Source of the DNA: Cupriavidus oxalaticus | GTDB lineage: Bacteria; Pseudomonadota; Gammaproteobacteria; Burkholderiales; Burkholderiaceae | Length of the DNA stretch: 64,000 nt | Assembly (NCBI RefSeq): GCF_016894385.1 | Contig: NZ_CP069812.1 | Location: 2,976,001 to 3,040,000 of the forward strand | Reading direction: 5' to 3' | In this document: positions 35,062 through 45,005 of the stretch, in pieces | How the letters are laid out: the number at the start of each line of letters is the position of its first letter | Numbering within the stretch: position 1 is the stretch's first letter | The notes under the pieces: model-generated | What the model saw: only the letters and a program-made list of their open reading frames with translations | What the model was told of the DNA's origin: nothing | The model's database searches: none | Made by a program: the position numbers and the translations under genes

Positions 35062-38000
35062 TCAGCGGCGCACGGGCTCGGCAATGACTGACGAGGCGGC
35101 CTGCGCGGCGCTTTCGGGGTCGAGTGTCTGGCCGTCATCCTGGCTCCTCCTGGTGCCGCTGCGGTTGGAGGCGCCCGAGAACAGGATCGCCCAGCTGTCG
35201 AAGCGGCGGTTGAACAAGACCGACAATCCGTTGATGGAGCCGCCCTTGGCAATCAGCGACCAGCGCCGCGAGAATTGCCACGTCAGCTTCACCACATTGG
35301 AGGCCGAGGTCAGGCTCTGTTCATAGCCCACCGAGATCTGGTCGGTGATGGCCTTGCCCATGCTGACCACCTGCTGGTCGTTCAGGCCCGCGGTGCTGGG
35401 CCCGATCGAAAACTCGTCGATGCCGAAATGCGAGACGATGCCCTTGCCCGCCTTGCCGCCGATCAGGCCGAGCGCCGCGCCGCCCAGCGCGGCCCCGCCC
35501 AGCTGGCGCTGCTGGCCCGCGCCGGCGCTTTCGGCGCCGTAGCCGAACATCAGCCACGACAGCTTGTCCTCGTCCGGCACGTTGGGCTCCGACACCAGCC
35601 GCACGCGCGGCAGCCGCACCGTGCCGGTGACTTCGACCCCCGCCTCCACTTCCTGGTTGCGGCGCATGGCGCGGATGTTCATGTTCGGGTTGTCGATCGG
35701 CCCGTTGAAGTTGATGATGCCGCGCTCGATGTCCAGCTTGCGGCCGAAGGCCTCGTAGGTGCCGTCGGTCACGCGCACCGTGCCGGTCGCCTTGAGCGGC
35801 ACCAGCGGTTCGCTCTTGACCCCGATCTGGCCGGCCAGCAGCAGGTCGGCGCCCGCGCCGCGGAAGCGGAAGTTGTTGCCCAGGTCGACGGTCAGGTCGA
35901 TCACCGGGCTGAACTTGCTCGCCGGCCTGGTCTCGGGCACCACCGGCGTCGCGGCGGTCTTGACCGCGCGCTGGTCCTTGCGGCGGATCACCACCACGTC
36001 GTCGCCCAGCACCGGTGCGCCGGCCTTGGGCAGGTCGAACAGGCCGCGGTCGACGCGGAACTTGCCGCGGATCACGACCTGCTTGTTCTCGTTGGCGATG
36101 CTGGCGTCGCCCGACACCACCAGCGTGCGCTCCGGGCTGGCGAACAGCTGCAGCTTGTCGGCGACGATCTTGCCGGTCAGGTTGGGATCGGACTCGTCCA
36201 GCTTGACGTTGCCGGTGGCGGTGATCTTGCCGTCGCCGCCGTGGAACTCGACATGCTTCAGCTCCACCGTGTTCTGGTCGAGCGCCACGCGCACCGTGCC
36301 GTCGGTCAGGCGCAGGCCGATGTCGTACAGCGTCACGGCGAGATTGTCGCCATCGATGGTGCCGGCCAGCAGCGGCGCGCCGACCGTGCCGCCCAGCCGC
36401 AGCGCGGCGGCCAGGCGCCCGTCGAAGGCATACTGCGGCCCGCTCAGCGCCTCCAGCGACTTCAGGCGCGGCACGTCGACCGTGACGGTGCCGGCGAGCG
36501 TCGACGCCGGCCCCACCGTCTGCAGGCCCTGTTCCTGCACCAGCCCGGCCGAGGCATCGACCGCCACCTTGCCGATGCGCCCCGACACCATGCCCCCGCG
36601 CAGCGCGATGCGGTTGCCGCCCGCCTCGGCGCGCAGGCTGGTCTCGCCCAGGCCCATCGTGGTGAAGCCGCGGCCGGCATTGACCGACAGGTCGCCGCTG
36701 CGCCGGCGCACTTCGGCAAACCCGCTCGCGGTCTCGGCCAGCGCCAGGTTCCAGCGGCCGTCGATGACCAGGTCGGAGCGCACCGGCGGCTTCTCGCCGG
36801 TGATGGTTTCCATTAGTTCGAGCACGTGGCCGACCTGCAGGCCGTCCAGGCTCCCCTGCGTGCGGATGCGGCCGTGGTCCCAGTCGAGGCTGTCGATGGC
36901 GAGCGTGGCCTTGTCCAGCAGCAGCCGCGTGGCGCCCAGGCGCACGCGCTGGTCGGCGACCAGCAGCTGCGCCGGTGCGGCCAGCCGCAGGTTCACGGTG
37001 CCGCGCTCTTCCAGCGTGCGGATGGTGCCGTTCCAGCCATCCTTGCCCTTCCATGCGCCCTGCCCCGCCAGCGCCAGCTGCAGCGGCCGGCGGTTCAGGG
37101 TGCCGGCCGCCTTGACGTCGAAGGCGTGGTTGGCCTGGGTGCCGTTGAGGGTGGCGTCGAGCGTGCCGAGGCTGGCCTGCGGTCCGCGGTAGTCGCGCGC
37201 GGCCAGCTGCACCGACAGCGGTCCGTCCAGCCCGCCGCGCACTTCGGCGCGGCCGCTGGCGCTGGCCACCTTGTGCGGCCCGACCTCCAGCGCCTGCGCG
37301 TTGTAGTCGGCCACGACCTCGGGCTTCTTCAGCGTGCCGGTGATGGTGGCATCGAGCCTGAGCTTGCCGGCCACGCCGAACTTCAGGCGCTCCAGCTGCG
37401 GCGCGTCGACCGCCAGCCTGAGCTGGTCGCCGCGCGCACCGAAGCTGCCGCGCAGGTTGGCCTGGTTGCCGGCCATGTTGAGCGCGGCTTCGCTCGGCAG
37501 CAGCCGCTCGCCGGCGAGCCGCACCTTGCCGCCGCCGGTCATCGGCAGGCCGGCGTATTCGCTCTCGTGCACGGCGAAATCCAGCGCCACGCCAAGCACC
37601 GGGGCAATCTCGCCGGTGGCGCTGAAGTCGGCGTTGATGCGGCCCGCGGCCACCTTGGCCAGCCGCGACGGATCGAACGACGCCAGCTTGCCCTTGAAGC
37701 TGAACGGCTGCTTGTCCTTCAGGCCGAGCTTGCCTTCGGCGCTCAGCACGCCGGGGCCCACGGTCGCGCGCAGCGTGCCCAGCGTGACGGTGTCGGCATC
37801 GATGCTGGCGTCGGCGAACAGCTTGAGCGCCGCGCCGGACAGGTCCAGCGCCACGCTCTGCCGGCCCGGCTCCAGGCGCAGCACCACCGGGCCGGACAGG
37901 CTGGCACTGGTCAGCGAGCCGTGCAGCGCGGCCGGGTCGAGCCGGTGCACGTCAAGGTCGAAGCCGCCGCGGCCGTCGCGCAGCGTGCCGCCGCCGGTGA

Positions 38001-39201
38001 TCTCGGCCTTGCCGGTCAGGGCCACGCGCAGGTCGCTGACGGCCTGCGCCATTTCGCTCAGTTCGACATGGGCGCGCACCGAATGCACCGGCAGGCGCTC
38101 CTTGTCGAGCGGGCCGGCTTCGAGGTTGCGGATCTCGATGTCGCCGGCGACAGCTAGCGGCGCAGGCGGCGGCACCGCGGCGGGTGCGGAAGCGGGGGCG
38201 ACGGGTGCCGCGGGTGCAGAAGCGGCCGGCGGCGCCGGAGCCGCCGCCGCGCCATCCACCGGCCGCAGCTCGGCATGCACCGTCAGGTTGGCCTGCGGCG
38301 CGGTGGGGCTGAACAGCCGCGGGTTGATACGCTCGCCATCGACCAGCAGGTGCGTGAACGGCACCTTGCCGAACGGCGTCAGGTCGGCGCCGGCGCGCGC
38401 ATGGATACGGTCGCCGCTGGCCTGCAGCTCGGCGCGCAAGGCTTCGAGCGTGCCCCTGGCAGTGGCGTTGACGGCAAAGGATTCCTTCTGCCAGCTTGCC
38501 TCCAGCAGCGCCTCGGCGCCGAGCGGGAACGGCGCGCGCGCGCCGATCTGGGCGTTGGCTGCAAGCTTGCCGTACGGCGTCTCCAGCTTGTCGACGCTGA
38601 CGCGGTGGTGCTGGCCGTCGCTGTGCAGCGCGCCGGACAGGTTGGCGAACACCAACGGCTCGGCGGTGGGCGACGTGCCCTGCCACAGCGCCAGCCGCTC
38701 CAGCGTCAGCGCGTCGACGTCGATCGCCAGCGGCAGTTCCAGCGATTTCGGCATCTGCGCCGGCTCGGTGCTCGGCTCCGACGGGCCCAGCCGGACCTCG
38801 GCCTTGCCGATGCGCAGGTAGTCCAGGTGCAGGCGGCGCGGCTGCCAGGTCATGGCCCAGCTGCCATCGACGCGGTCCACCGTCACGCGGGTCTGGCCGC
38901 TGGCAAAGACCACGTCGCGCAGCCGCAGGCCATGCGCCACCGTGCCGCCTTCGAGCCGACCACTGAGCATGCCGGCCGACAGCCGCGTGGCCAGCGTCCA
39001 CAGGTGGCGCGTGCCGGCCTCGGTGGTCAGTGCCGCCACGCCCGCGCCGACCAGCGCCACCACCAGCAACACCAGCACGCCGGCCAGCCAGGCGAGCGCG
39101 CGCCATATGGACCATAGGCGCCGGCGCTTGCGCGGCGCGGGCGGGTTCGGCTCATTGGGCGTGCCCTCGCCGGGCACGTCGGGCAGGTCGTGGGCGCTCA
39201 T
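35062..39201 (-). CDS. tamB: TamB, inner-membrane subunit of the translocation and assembly module
   Basis: A 1379-aa protein with one N-terminal membrane anchor (about residues 28-55, LAWLAGVLVLLVVALVGAGV) and a very long periplasmic part of repeating beta strands, ending in the conserved DUF490/TamB C-terminal domain with IERGIINFNGPIDNPNMNI near residue 1160. TamB spans the periplasm and works with TamA in outer-membrane protein assembly; AsmA/TamB-type proteins are also linked to phospholipid transport. A low-complexity Ala/Pro segment (about residues 325-352) interrupts the strands. It starts 28 bp after tamA and the pair is clearly an operon. Confidence 0.93.
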   Translation of the reverse strand: MSAHDLPDVPGEGTPNEPNPPAPRKRRRLWSIWRALAWLAGVLVLLVVALVGAGVAALTTEAGTRHLWTLATRLSAGMLSGRLEGGTVAHGLRLRDVVFASGQTRVTVDRVDGSWAMTWQPRRLHLDYLRIGKAEVRLGPSEPSTEPAQMPKSLELPLAIDVDALTLERLALWQGTSPTAEPLVFANLSGALHSDGQHHRVSVDKLETPYGKLAANAQIGARAPFPLGAEALLEASWQKESFAVNATARGTLEALRAELQASGDRIHARAGADLTPFGKVPFTHLLVDGERINPRLFSPTAPQANLTVHAELRPVDGAAAAPAPPAASAPAAPVAPASAPAAVPPPAPLAVAGDIEIRNLEAGPLDKERLPVHSVRAHVELSEMAQAVSDLRVALTGKAEITGGGTLRDGRGGFDLDVHRLDPAALHGSLTSASLSGPVVLRLEPGRQSVALDLSGAALKLFADASIDADTVTLGTLRATVGPGVLSAEGKLGLKDKQPFSFKGKLASFDPSRLAKVAAGRINADFSATGEIAPVLGVALDFAVHESEYAGLPMTGGGKVRLAGERLLPSEAALNMAGNQANLRGSFGARGDQLRLAVDAPQLERLKFGVAGKLRLDATITGTLKKPEVVADYNAQALEVGPHKVASASGRAEVRGGLDGPLSVQLAARDYRGPQASLGTLDATLNGTQANHAFDVKAAGTLNRRPLQLALAGQGAWKGKDGWNGTIRTLEERGTVNLRLAAPAQLLVADQRVRLGATRLLLDKATLAIDSLDWDHGRIRTQGSLDGLQVGHVLELMETITGEKPPVRSDLVIDGRWNLALAETASGFAEVRRRSGDLSVNAGRGFTTMGLGETSLRAEAGGNRIALRGGMVSGRIGKVAVDASAGLVQEQGLQTVGPASTLAGTVTVDVPRLKSLEALSGPQYAFDGRLAAALRLGGTVGAPLLAGTIDGDNLAVTLYDIGLRLTDGTVRVALDQNTVELKHVEFHGGDGKITATGNVKLDESDPNLTGKIVADKLQLFASPERTLVVSGDASIANENKQVVIRGKFRVDRGLFDLPKAGAPVLGDDVVVIRRKDQRAVKTAATPVVPETRPASKFSPVIDLTVDLGNNFRFRGAGADLLLAGQIGVKSEPLVPLKATGTVRVTDGTYEAFGRKLDIERGIINFNGPIDNPNMNIRAMRRNQEVEAGVEVTGTVRLPRVRLVSEPNVPDEDKLSWLMFGYGAESAGAGQQRQLGGAALGGAALGLIGGKAGKGIVSHFGIDEFSIGPSTAGLNDQQVVSMGKAITDQISVGYEQSLTSASNVVKLTWQFSRRWSLIAKGGSINGLSVLFNRRFDSWAILFSGASNRSGTRRSQDDGQTLDPESAAQAASSVIAEPVRR

Positions 39202-39229
39202 GCCGGCATCCCATGCGCGCGGGCGGCCA

Positions 39230-41074
39230 TCAGAACGCCACCCCCAGCGAGATATGCGGACGGAACTGCTGTTCCTGGATGCCGTAGCCGACGTCCAGCT
39301 GCAGCGGGCCCACCGGCGTGCGCCAGCGCACGCCGACGCCCACGCCGTTGTAGATCGTCACGCCGCGCAGGTTGTCGGCGGCCGTGCCCAGGTCCCAGAA
39401 CACCGCCACGCCCCAGTCAGGCTTGAACCAGTACTGGTACTCCAGGCTGCCGGTGCCGAGGTACTTGGCCGGCAGGATACTGGAGCCGCTGGGCGTGCCG
39501 ATCGACTGGTAGGTATAGCCGCGGATCGAATCGGTGCCGCCGGCGCGGAAGCGCAGCGTTGCCGGGATCTGGCTCGAACTGTCGCCGGTCAGGTCCGCGC
39601 CCAGTTCCAGCCGCGCCACCACCAGGTCGCGCTTGCCCACGGGGATGTACTGGCGGATACGGCCATAGAGGCGCAGGAAGGTGGCGTCGCTGAGGAAGCC
39701 CCGGGCGGCCACGCCGATCTGGGTATTGATCACGTTGCCCCGGCGCGGAAACACCGGGTTGTCGACATCGCGCCGCGTCCAGGCGAAGGCCGGCACCAGC
39801 GCCTTGCTGATCTGGGCGGGCTGGCCCTCGGGCAGCAGCTTGTCGTAGTAGAAATCGAGCGAGGTGGTGACGTCGTACTTCTCGCGCGAGCGCGAGCGCT
39901 TCAGGCCCGCGCGCAGGCTGGTGGTGTCGGTGTTCTCGATGTCGATGGTGCGCTCGTAGCTGCTGTACACGCTGTTGCGGTAGGCGCCCCGGGTCGGCGG
40001 CATTGCCGCCTCGGCAAACAGGTAGGAACGCTTCTGTTCCAGCCGCGCCTGCGAGTCGAAGGTCCAGGCGCGGTTGAACAGGTTGTAGTAGGAATAGCGC
40101 CCTTCCACCTGGGCGCCGGTGTCGGTGGTAAAGCCGACGCCGCTGTTGAGCCGGTGCACCGGGTATTCGCGCACGCGCACCGAGACCGGCGCGGTGACCA
40201 CGCCGTCCGGCGCCTTGTCGGCATCCGGGGGCGGTTCCAGGTCGACCTGCACGTTGGAGAAATACGGCTGGTTCTGGATGGCGCGCTGCAGCTCCAGCAG
40301 CCGCTCCACGCGGTAGGGCTCGCCCTCGCTGAGCGGGTTGACGTTGTAGACGATCTGCTCGGGGTAGCGGCGCGTGCCGGTGACCTTGAGCGGCCCCAGC
40401 AGATAGGCCGGGCCGCTGGCGTAGTGCGCCGACAGGTCGGCACGCAGCTCGTCCGGCTCCACCCGCGCCTGCGATGCGGCCAGCCGCGCGCCGTAGTAGT
40501 TGTGGCTTTGCAGCGTCACCAGCGCGTCTTCCTTGGCCTTGTCCCAATCCGCCTGGCGGAACGGGTCGCCCACCGGCAGGCCCCACTTGGCCTGCATCTC
40601 GGCCACCTGCCCGGGCGAGCGCGTCGCCGCCGGACCGGTCACCTGGACTTCGACATTGCGGATCAGCGTGCGCGCGCCGGGGTCCACGGTGACGTGGACC
40701 ACGCGCTTGTCGCCCTCGCCCTCCACGCGGGTGGTGGTGACCGGGTCGAAATAGCCTTCGGTCGAGGTGAACTGGCGCACCTGCTCGCCCACGGTCTCGA
40801 CCATGTAGTCGAACTGGTCCTGCGACAGGTCGGCGCGGTCCTGGTAGCGCGACAGGTCCAGGTGCTCTTCGAGCATCTCCTTGATCGGCTTGGGGGCCTC
40901 GACCTCGACCTTGTAGGCGCCATGGGCGGCAAGCGGCAGCAGCAGCATCGCGGCGAGCGCATACGCGGCCGCGCGCGCCCGCACGAGGGTCGGGACGAAC
41001 GGGGCCGGATGCGCCGCATCATGCACGTCTGTGCGGCCCGGGCGGGCTGTCGTCCTGGCCAGGTCGATCCTCAT
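39230..41074 (-). CDS. tamA: TamA, outer-membrane beta-barrel of the translocation and assembly module
   Basis: A 614-aa Omp85-family protein. A signal peptide (hydrophobic core AAAYALAAMLLLPLAAHGA, about residues 34-52) is followed by POTRA-like domains (to about residue 290) and a 16-strand barrel, with the family motif GGTDSIRGYTYQSIG near residue 510 and a C-terminal phenylalanine (HISLGVAF). It inserts or assists outer-membrane proteins together with TamB. The long n-region leaves the exact start uncertain; a later ATG near residue 43 would be too short to work as a signal. Confidence 0.93.
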   Translation of the reverse strand: MRIDLARTTARPGRTDVHDAAHPAPFVPTLVRARAAAYALAAMLLLPLAAHGAYKVEVEAPKPIKEMLEEHLDLSRYQDRADLSQDQFDYMVETVGEQVRQFTSTEGYFDPVTTTRVEGEGDKRVVHVTVDPGARTLIRNVEVQVTGPAATRSPGQVAEMQAKWGLPVGDPFRQADWDKAKEDALVTLQSHNYYGARLAASQARVEPDELRADLSAHYASGPAYLLGPLKVTGTRRYPEQIVYNVNPLSEGEPYRVERLLELQRAIQNQPYFSNVQVDLEPPPDADKAPDGVVTAPVSVRVREYPVHRLNSGVGFTTDTGAQVEGRYSYYNLFNRAWTFDSQARLEQKRSYLFAEAAMPPTRGAYRNSVYSSYERTIDIENTDTTSLRAGLKRSRSREKYDVTTSLDFYYDKLLPEGQPAQISKALVPAFAWTRRDVDNPVFPRRGNVINTQIGVAARGFLSDATFLRLYGRIRQYIPVGKRDLVVARLELGADLTGDSSSQIPATLRFRAGGTDSIRGYTYQSIGTPSGSSILPAKYLGTGSLEYQYWFKPDWGVAVFWDLGTAADNLRGVTIYNGVGVGVRWRTPVGPLQLDVGYGIQEQQFRPHISLGVAF

Positions 41075-41325
41075 CCGTTGTTGTCGCCCGGCGCCTCGGG
41101 CGCAGGGTCAGCAGTGATAGCGGTGTCTTTCGGCATCGCTCTTTGTCCACACATACGAAGTCGGTATTTGACCACACACCGACCCGCGGCCGGAACCTTC
41201 CTGCCCCGGGACGCCGCCAACAGGCCCACCGGCAGGCCAAATTACGTCATCGCACCGGGCCGATACTGTAAAATCCTGCCCCACTGTATCCATTACGCGT
41301 CCCCAGCGGCGCATACGGTTTCACC

Positions 41326-41517
41326 ATGGCCATGTACGAATCCGAGATCACCCAGTTCCTGAAGCAGCTCAAGCAAGAGCGCCCGACGCTCGAGGCCGAG
41401 CAGCGCGACGGCCGCGCCCTGCTGTGGGACAAGGCGCCGATCGACCTGGAAGAGCGCGCCCGCGCCCAGGCCTCGCGCGTGGCCCAGAAGCCGTACGTCT
41501 ACTCGCAGGACAACTGA
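41326..41517 (+). CDS. DUF3460-type small protein
   Basis: A 63-aa soluble protein, MAMYESEITQFLKQLKQERP at the start and QASRVAQKPYVYSQDN at the end, the pattern of the DUF3460 family found upstream of scpA in Burkholderiales. Charged and probably helical. A -10-like TAAAAT lies at 41269-41274. Function unknown. The conserved link with scpA and panC suggests co-transcription (28 bp to scpA). Confidence 0.85.
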   Translation: MAMYESEITQFLKQLKQERPTLEAEQRDGRALLWDKAPIDLEERARAQASRVAQKPYVYSQDN

Positions 41518-41545
41518 TCCCCGCCAGCACGCCCGGTCACCGGCG

Positions 41546-42445
41546 ATGAGCACAGCCGACCAGGACAAGCTGCCGCCACCCGTCGCGGTCGCCGGCGCCG
41601 CCGACAACCTTGCCGGACCGGCCGGAGCCGGGGGTCCCGCCGACATGGTCGACGGGATGGCGTTCGCGCGCCTGTACGGCGAGCCGCTGTTCAAGCTGCC
41701 GCAGGACCTGTACATCCCGCCCGATGCGCTCGAAATCTTCCTGGAAGCGTTCGAAGGCCCGCTCGACCTGCTGCTGTACCTGATCCGCAAGCAGAACTTC
41801 AACGTCCTCGACATCCCGATGTCGCAGGTCACGCGCCAGTACCTGTCGTACATCGAGCAGATCCGCAAGACCAACCTGGAGCTGGCGGCGGAATACCTGC
41901 TGATGGCGGCCATGCTGATCGAGATCAAGTCGCGCATGCTGCTGCCGGTCAAGAAGGCCGATAGCGACGAAGACGCCGAAGACCCGCGCGCCGAACTGGT
42001 GCGCCGCCTGCTGGAGTACGAGCAGATGAAGCTGGCCGCGCAGCGCCTGGACACGGTGCCGCAGCTCGGCCGCGACTTCCTGCGCTCGCAGGTCTATATC
42101 GAGCAGAGCCTGGCGCCGCGCTTCCCGGAAGTCGAGACCATCGACCTGCAGGCCGCCTGGGCCGACGTGCTCAAGCGCGCCAAGCTGAACCAGCACCACA
42201 AGATCTCGCGCGAGGAGCTGTCGGTGCGCGAGCACATGAGCCAGATCCTGCGCCGGCTGCAGCATGCGCGCTTCATGGAGTTCTCGGAGCTGTTCGAGGA
42301 CGCGATCCGCTCGGGCAAGGGCGTGCCGGTGGTGGTGGTCAACTTTATCGCCATGCTGGAGCTGTCGCGCGAGTCGCTGGTCGAGATCACCCAGGCCGAG
42401 CCGTTCGCGCCAATTTATGTGCGATTGGCGTACAGCCCTTCCTGA
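41546..42445 (+). CDS. scpA: Segregation and condensation protein A
   Basis: A 299-aa kleisin subunit of the bacterial SMC condensin complex, which organises and helps segregate the chromosome. The kleisin N-terminal helix region FEGPLDLLLYLIRKQNFNV begins near residue 69, and the winged-helix C-terminal part has FIAMLELSRESLVEITQAEP (about 270-289). The N-terminal 40 residues are Ala/Gly-rich and not conserved, so a start at a later ATG such as 41645 is possible. scpB is not next to it, which is common in this group. Confidence 0.93.
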   Translation: MSTADQDKLPPPVAVAGAADNLAGPAGAGGPADMVDGMAFARLYGEPLFKLPQDLYIPPDALEIFLEAFEGPLDLLLYLIRKQNFNVLDIPMSQVTRQYLSYIEQIRKTNLELAAEYLLMAAMLIEIKSRMLLPVKKADSDEDAEDPRAELVRRLLEYEQMKLAAQRLDTVPQLGRDFLRSQVYIEQSLAPRFPEVETIDLQAAWADVLKRAKLNQHHKISREELSVREHMSQILRRLQHARFMEFSELFEDAIRSGKGVPVVVVNFIAMLELSRESLVEITQAEPFAPIYVRLAYSPS

Positions 42446-42483
42446 CCCACCCTTGCGGCAGGGTCCGCCTCCGCCTCACTTGA

Positions 42484-43461
<978 letters not shown>

Positions 43462-43494
43462 GCGCGGGCGCAGGTTCGCGGGTTCGCAGAAGAA

Positions 43495-43651
43495 AAGCAG
43501 GCCGGCGGCCTAATGCTGTTCAGTTAATGCATCAAGCACCACTGTCATTCCCGCGCAGGCGGGAATCCAGCGTCGTTTGAAGTCACTGGGTTCCCGCCTG
43601 CGCGGGAACGACGGTGGTTAACTGAACGGCATCAAGGCCGCCGGCCTGCTT
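43495..43651. terminator. Bidirectional terminator split by a MITE-like insertion
   Basis: AAGCAGGCCGGCGGCC (43495-43510) and its exact complement GGCCGCCGGCCTGCTT (43636-43651) flank the repeat element at 43511-43634. Together they would form a 16-bp stem, with A-rich bases on one side and T-rich on the other, as for a terminator serving both panC and the convergent PepSY gene. The element now forms the loop. Confidence 0.7.
43511..43634. mobile_element. MITE-like palindromic element, copy 2
   Basis: About 124 bp with ends TAATGCTGTTCAGTTAA (43511-43527) and TTAACTGAACGGCATCA (43618-43634), two mismatches from perfect inverted repeats. The inner TTCCCGC inverted repeats match copy 1 (23404-23546) in opposite orientation; copy 1 has about 20 more bases at its centre. 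No coding capacity. Confidence 0.85.
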
Positions 43652-43654
43652 CTT

Positions 43655-44848
43655 TCATGCCCGGTGCATGGCCGCGCGCTGCGCCGTCTTCACCACATGG
43701 CGGCGGTGCCCCCGCCGCCGCTTCCACCAGATCAGCACGCCGGTCAGGGCAAAGGCCAGCGGCGCCAGCCCGAACAGCGTGATGAAGATCCGTCCCGGCA
43801 GGCCGAACGCCTCGCCGGTATGCAGCGGGAACAGCCAGCTCAGCAGCGTGTCGCCGGCGGGCGCATCGAGCGGGTCCTTCACGCCCAGCCGCGTGCCGGT
43901 CCAGGCGTCGAGCCAGAGCCGGGTCGCGCCGCTGTCCTTGCGCACCTCGCCCGGCTGGCGCAGCCGCACTTCGAAGGCATCGCCAGGCTTGCGCGGGAAG
44001 CTGATGCGGGTGATGCGCGCGTCGGGATACTGGGACTGCGCCGCCGCCAGGATCTGGCCGGCATCGAGCGGGCGGGCATCGGGCGCGGGCGGCGCCGAGG
44101 CATGCTTTGCCGGCGGCGTCACCGTCATCACCCCCGCCACGATCGGCGTCACCCATTTCGGCAGATTCAGGTACCAGCCCGAAAAGGCAATGATGGCCAG
44201 CACCGGCGCCGCCACGATGCCGCCGGCCCGGTGCAGCGAATAGTTGAAGCGCGACCACGAGCCGCCATGGCTCACCCGGAACGCCTGCGCCCACGCGCGC
44301 AGTTTCGTCTTGGGCCACCACACCACCACGCCCACCAGCGTGGTCAGCAGCAGCAGCATGCCGGCCACCCCGATGATGGTCTTGCCGGTCTCGCCGCTGA
44401 GCAGGTAACGGTGCAGGTGGAACAGCGTCGGCAGCAGCAGCCGGCGCGAGACGCCGGGCTCGCCCCACACGCGCTCGCCCTTCACTGCCAGCGTCACCGG
44501 ATCGACCATCACCTGCCGCGAGCGGCCCTGCACCACGCCCTCCGGCCCCTTGACCGGATACCAGGCGGTAAAGACGCCATCGTCATGGGTCGGCAGCATC
44601 AGCAGGTTGGGCCGGCCGTACGGGGGCGCGGCCAGGCGTTCGGTCACGGCCTGGACCGTGGCCGGCGTCACGGGGCCGGCAGCGGGCGCCGAGGCGACCA
44701 GCAGGTCCGGGTTGAGCCAGGCGTCGAGCTCGTCGCGCCACGCAATGGCCATGCCGGTCAGTCCCAGCAGGACAAAGAGCAGGCCGAGGGTCAGCCCGAT
44801 ATAGAGGTGCAGCTTGACAAGGACGACGCGCAGGCGGCCGGTGACCAT
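43655..44848 (-). CDS. PepSY-associated membrane protein (PiuB type)
   Basis: A 397-aa inner-membrane protein with four long hydrophobic helices: near residues 12-34, 150-173, 198-218 and 350-375. The PepSY_TM family pattern is visible in HLYIGLTLGLLFVLLGLTG, the ending of the second helix VVVWWPK, and the C-terminal FPLHTGEAFGLPGRI, with a basic tail. Such iron-regulated proteins often sit with siderophore receptors and are thought to be ferric reductases. A Fur-box-like sequence lies about 70 bp upstream, supporting an iron role. It is convergent with panC and lies downstream of cobQ on the same strand. Confidence 0.85.
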   Translation of the reverse strand: MVTGRLRVVLVKLHLYIGLTLGLLFVLLGLTGMAIAWRDELDAWLNPDLLVASAPAAGPVTPATVQAVTERLAAPPYGRPNLLMLPTHDDGVFTAWYPVKGPEGVVQGRSRQVMVDPVTLAVKGERVWGEPGVSRRLLLPTLFHLHRYLLSGETGKTIIGVAGMLLLLTTLVGVVVWWPKTKLRAWAQAFRVSHGGSWSRFNYSLHRAGGIVAAPVLAIIAFSGWYLNLPKWVTPIVAGVMTVTPPAKHASAPPAPDARPLDAGQILAAAQSQYPDARITRISFPRKPGDAFEVRLRQPGEVRKDSGATRLWLDAWTGTRLGVKDPLDAPAGDTLLSWLFPLHTGEAFGLPGRIFITLFGLAPLAFALTGVLIWWKRRRGHRRHVVKTAQRAAMHRA

Positions 44849-44915
44849 GGCTTGTGTTGTGAATGTGGGGCGCTGCAGCGTGCGGCCATATGCGCCAAAA
44901 GGCCTATGACCGCAG

Positions 44916-44943
44916 AATGCAAATGCGAAAGATTCGCAATTCT
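44916..44943 (-). promoter_or_regulatory. Candidate Fur box upstream of the PepSY gene
   Basis: AATGCAAATGCGAAAGATTC and the next eight bases form an imperfect palindrome centred on TGCGA-AAGAT-TCGCA, resembling the AAATGCGAATNATTCGCATT-type Fur sites of betaproteobacteria. It lies 68-95 bp before the PepSY start. Confidence 0.55.
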
Positions 44944-45005
44944 AACAGGGGATGTTGCGTGGAGACGTCATGATCCGCGCAGTGGCGGATCAGGCACTGG
45001 GCGGG

